Below, in pieces: positions 4,944 to 5,929 of a DNA stretch of 5,929 bases. The DNA comes from Gemmatimonadota bacterium (GTDB lineage: Bacteria; GCA-2686955): contig JALXCG010000440.1 in assembly GCA_026991065.1 (NCBI GenBank), forward strand, positions 1-5,929, read 5' to 3'. Numbering within the stretch: the stretch's first letter is position 1; each line of letters begins with the position of its first letter. Under the pieces are notes generated by a model. That model had not been told where the DNA came from. It saw nothing but the letters and a program-made list of their open reading frames with translations, and searched no databases. The position numbers were made by a program, and so were the translations under genes.

Positions 4944-5929
4944 CTACTTGAGGAGCAGCATGCGCCGGACTGCTGTGAATGACCCTGCTTCGAGACGATA
5001 GACATACACCCCGGACGGGGCTGCGCGGCCGGTATCGGTTGTCCCGTTCCAGACGACCTGGTGCTTTCCCGCTTGTTTTTCACCGTTCACCAGCAAAGCG
5101 ACCCTGCGTCCCGTCAGGTCGTAGATGCTCAGACGAACCGTTTCTTTTTGGGGTAGCTCGAAACCGATCACGGTTCGCGGATTGAACGGATTGGGCGAGT
5201 TCTGGCCGAGCGCGGTCCGGGTCGGCAATCCCGGACTCTCGCCACGGCGAACCTCTATTTCAGCAACCGATTCTTCCGTGGCGAGCTTGTCGGTGACCGT
5301 GACTCGATAACGATACACACCATCGGCACGGGCAGTTTCGTCGAGAAAACGCTCCTGGGCGATCAATGGATCCGTGGTCAGGAGAGTTGCTGAATTATCA
5401 CCAGATAGCTGATACACGCGCACGCTGGCCAAGCGGGAATCTGCTCCAACCAGCTGCCAACTCAAGAGATTTCCAGCCGGCTCGGCTGAGCCACTCAGCT
5501 CAACGGCACGCACACCGACCGGAACTTCAAAGAAACGGAGCACGTCACGGAGGCATTCGAGGCGGGTCGAGGTCTCTTCAGCACCGGTTACTCCCTCGAA
5601 ATTCAGAGGCAGGTAGATGAGCTTGTACTCCGCATCGTAGAGTACGCCCGCGCCTCGCGCGGACCCCGAGTAGAAGAGAGCATCTTCCGCTCCACCGGTC
5701 GCTTGAATCACATCTGGTGAACGCCAGTTGTTGGCGCCGCCGATACCGGTAAAGAAGAGGCTCCAATCCCCCGTTACCGAATTCCCTTCTACCCCATCAG
5801 CCAGCGGCACACCCGCATTGGGAGAGACGAACTCAGCCTTCAAGTAACTGCTGAAGAATGTTGTGGAACCGATGTCTTCAGCGATATTTTGCCCGGTCAA
5901 GAAGAGCTTCCCACCTTGTGCCAAATAGT
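4944..5929 (-). CDS. Secreted multi-domain protein, C-terminal part with Por/FlgD-like sorting tail
   Basis: The gene is truncated by the right window edge: the frame stays open upstream of the TTG at 5924 (Tyr precedes it), so that codon is internal. Counting from 5924, residues 1-135 form an alpha/beta domain (AQGGKLFLTGQNIAED, later LIYLPLNFE and LRDVLRFFE). I recall such a domain near the C-terminus of large secreted peptidases and surface proteins of Eisenbacteria-like bacteria. Residues ~140-228 look like a fibronectin-III-type beta sandwich (VRVYQLSG, YRYRVTVTD). Residues ~240-326 are a FlgD-Ig/type IX secretion sorting module: NSPNPFNP, TVIGFELP, VRLSIYDLTGRRV, HQVVWNGTTDTG, PSGVYVYRLEAG and RRMLLLK at the end. 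Such tails are known to route proteins through type IX secretion in Bacteroidota; their use in other phyla is inferred. A protease or adhesin role is possible, but the catalytic part would lie outside the window. The gene ends at a TAG followed by a hairpin. Confidence 0.88.
   Translation of the reverse strand, partial: YLAQGGKLFLTGQNIAEDIGSTTFFSSYLKAEFVSPNAGVPLADGVEGNSVTGDWSLFFTGIGGANNWRSPDVIQATGGAEDALFYSGSARGAGVLYDAEYKLIYLPLNFEGVTGAEETSTRLECLRDVLRFFEVPVGVRAVELSGSAEPAGNLLSWQLVGADSRLASVRVYQLSGDNSATLLTTDPLIAQERFLDETARADGVYRYRVTVTDKLATEESVAEIEVRRGESPGLPTRTALGQNSPNPFNPRTVIGFELPQKETVRLSIYDLTGRRVALLVNGEKQAGKHQVVWNGTTDTGRAAPSGVYVYRLEAGSFTAVRRMLLLK

Overview
This is a GC-rich window with five protein-coding genes, all read from the minus strand. 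The right-hand gene ends in an 'NxPNPFNP...GVYVYR' surface-protein tail. That kind of C-terminal FlgD-like/type IX secretion (Por) sorting module is typical of the Fibrobacterota-Chlorobiota-Bacteroidota superphylum and its uncultured relatives, such as Eisenbacteria, Latescibacterota, Zixibacteria and KSB1. With the high GC, an Eisenbacteria-like or related lineage is my best guess; this is inference from protein style, not an alignment.

Layout in transcription order, right to left. (1) 5929-4944 is the 3' end of a secreted, multi-domain protein whose start lies beyond the right edge. (2) 4943-4582 is a 362-base non-coding stretch with a strong 16-bp hairpin and a 12-bp perfect palindrome. 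(3) 4581-3205 is a housekeeping-type sigma-70 factor (RpoD/SigA family, 458 aa). It starts at a TTG behind a near-perfect Shine-Dalgarno, not at the far-upstream ATG. (4) 3093-2386 is a divergent DUF2064 (TIGR04282-type) GT-A-fold glycosyltransferase, possibly cotranscribed with the sigma factor. (5) 2132-1383 is a predicted exported helical protein with a 14-residue [N/H/D]-P periodicity and a very basic tail, behind a candidate sigma-70 promoter. (6) 1103-135 is an unrecognised 322-aa protein enclosed by two 99-bp inverted repeats (4-102 and 1192-1290, 88 of 99 bases identical, no gaps).

The most unusual structure is that last unit: one uncharacterised gene bracketed by long, well-conserved inverted repeats and lacking any recognisable transposase. 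It could be a non-autonomous mobile unit, a gene between two copies of a dispersed genomic repeat, or an invertible segment. The sequence alone does not decide. The remaining genes do not form an obvious pathway: a transcription factor, a glycosyltransferase-like enzyme and two exported proteins are simply collinear. No tRNA, rRNA, CRISPR array or known insertion sequence was recognised.
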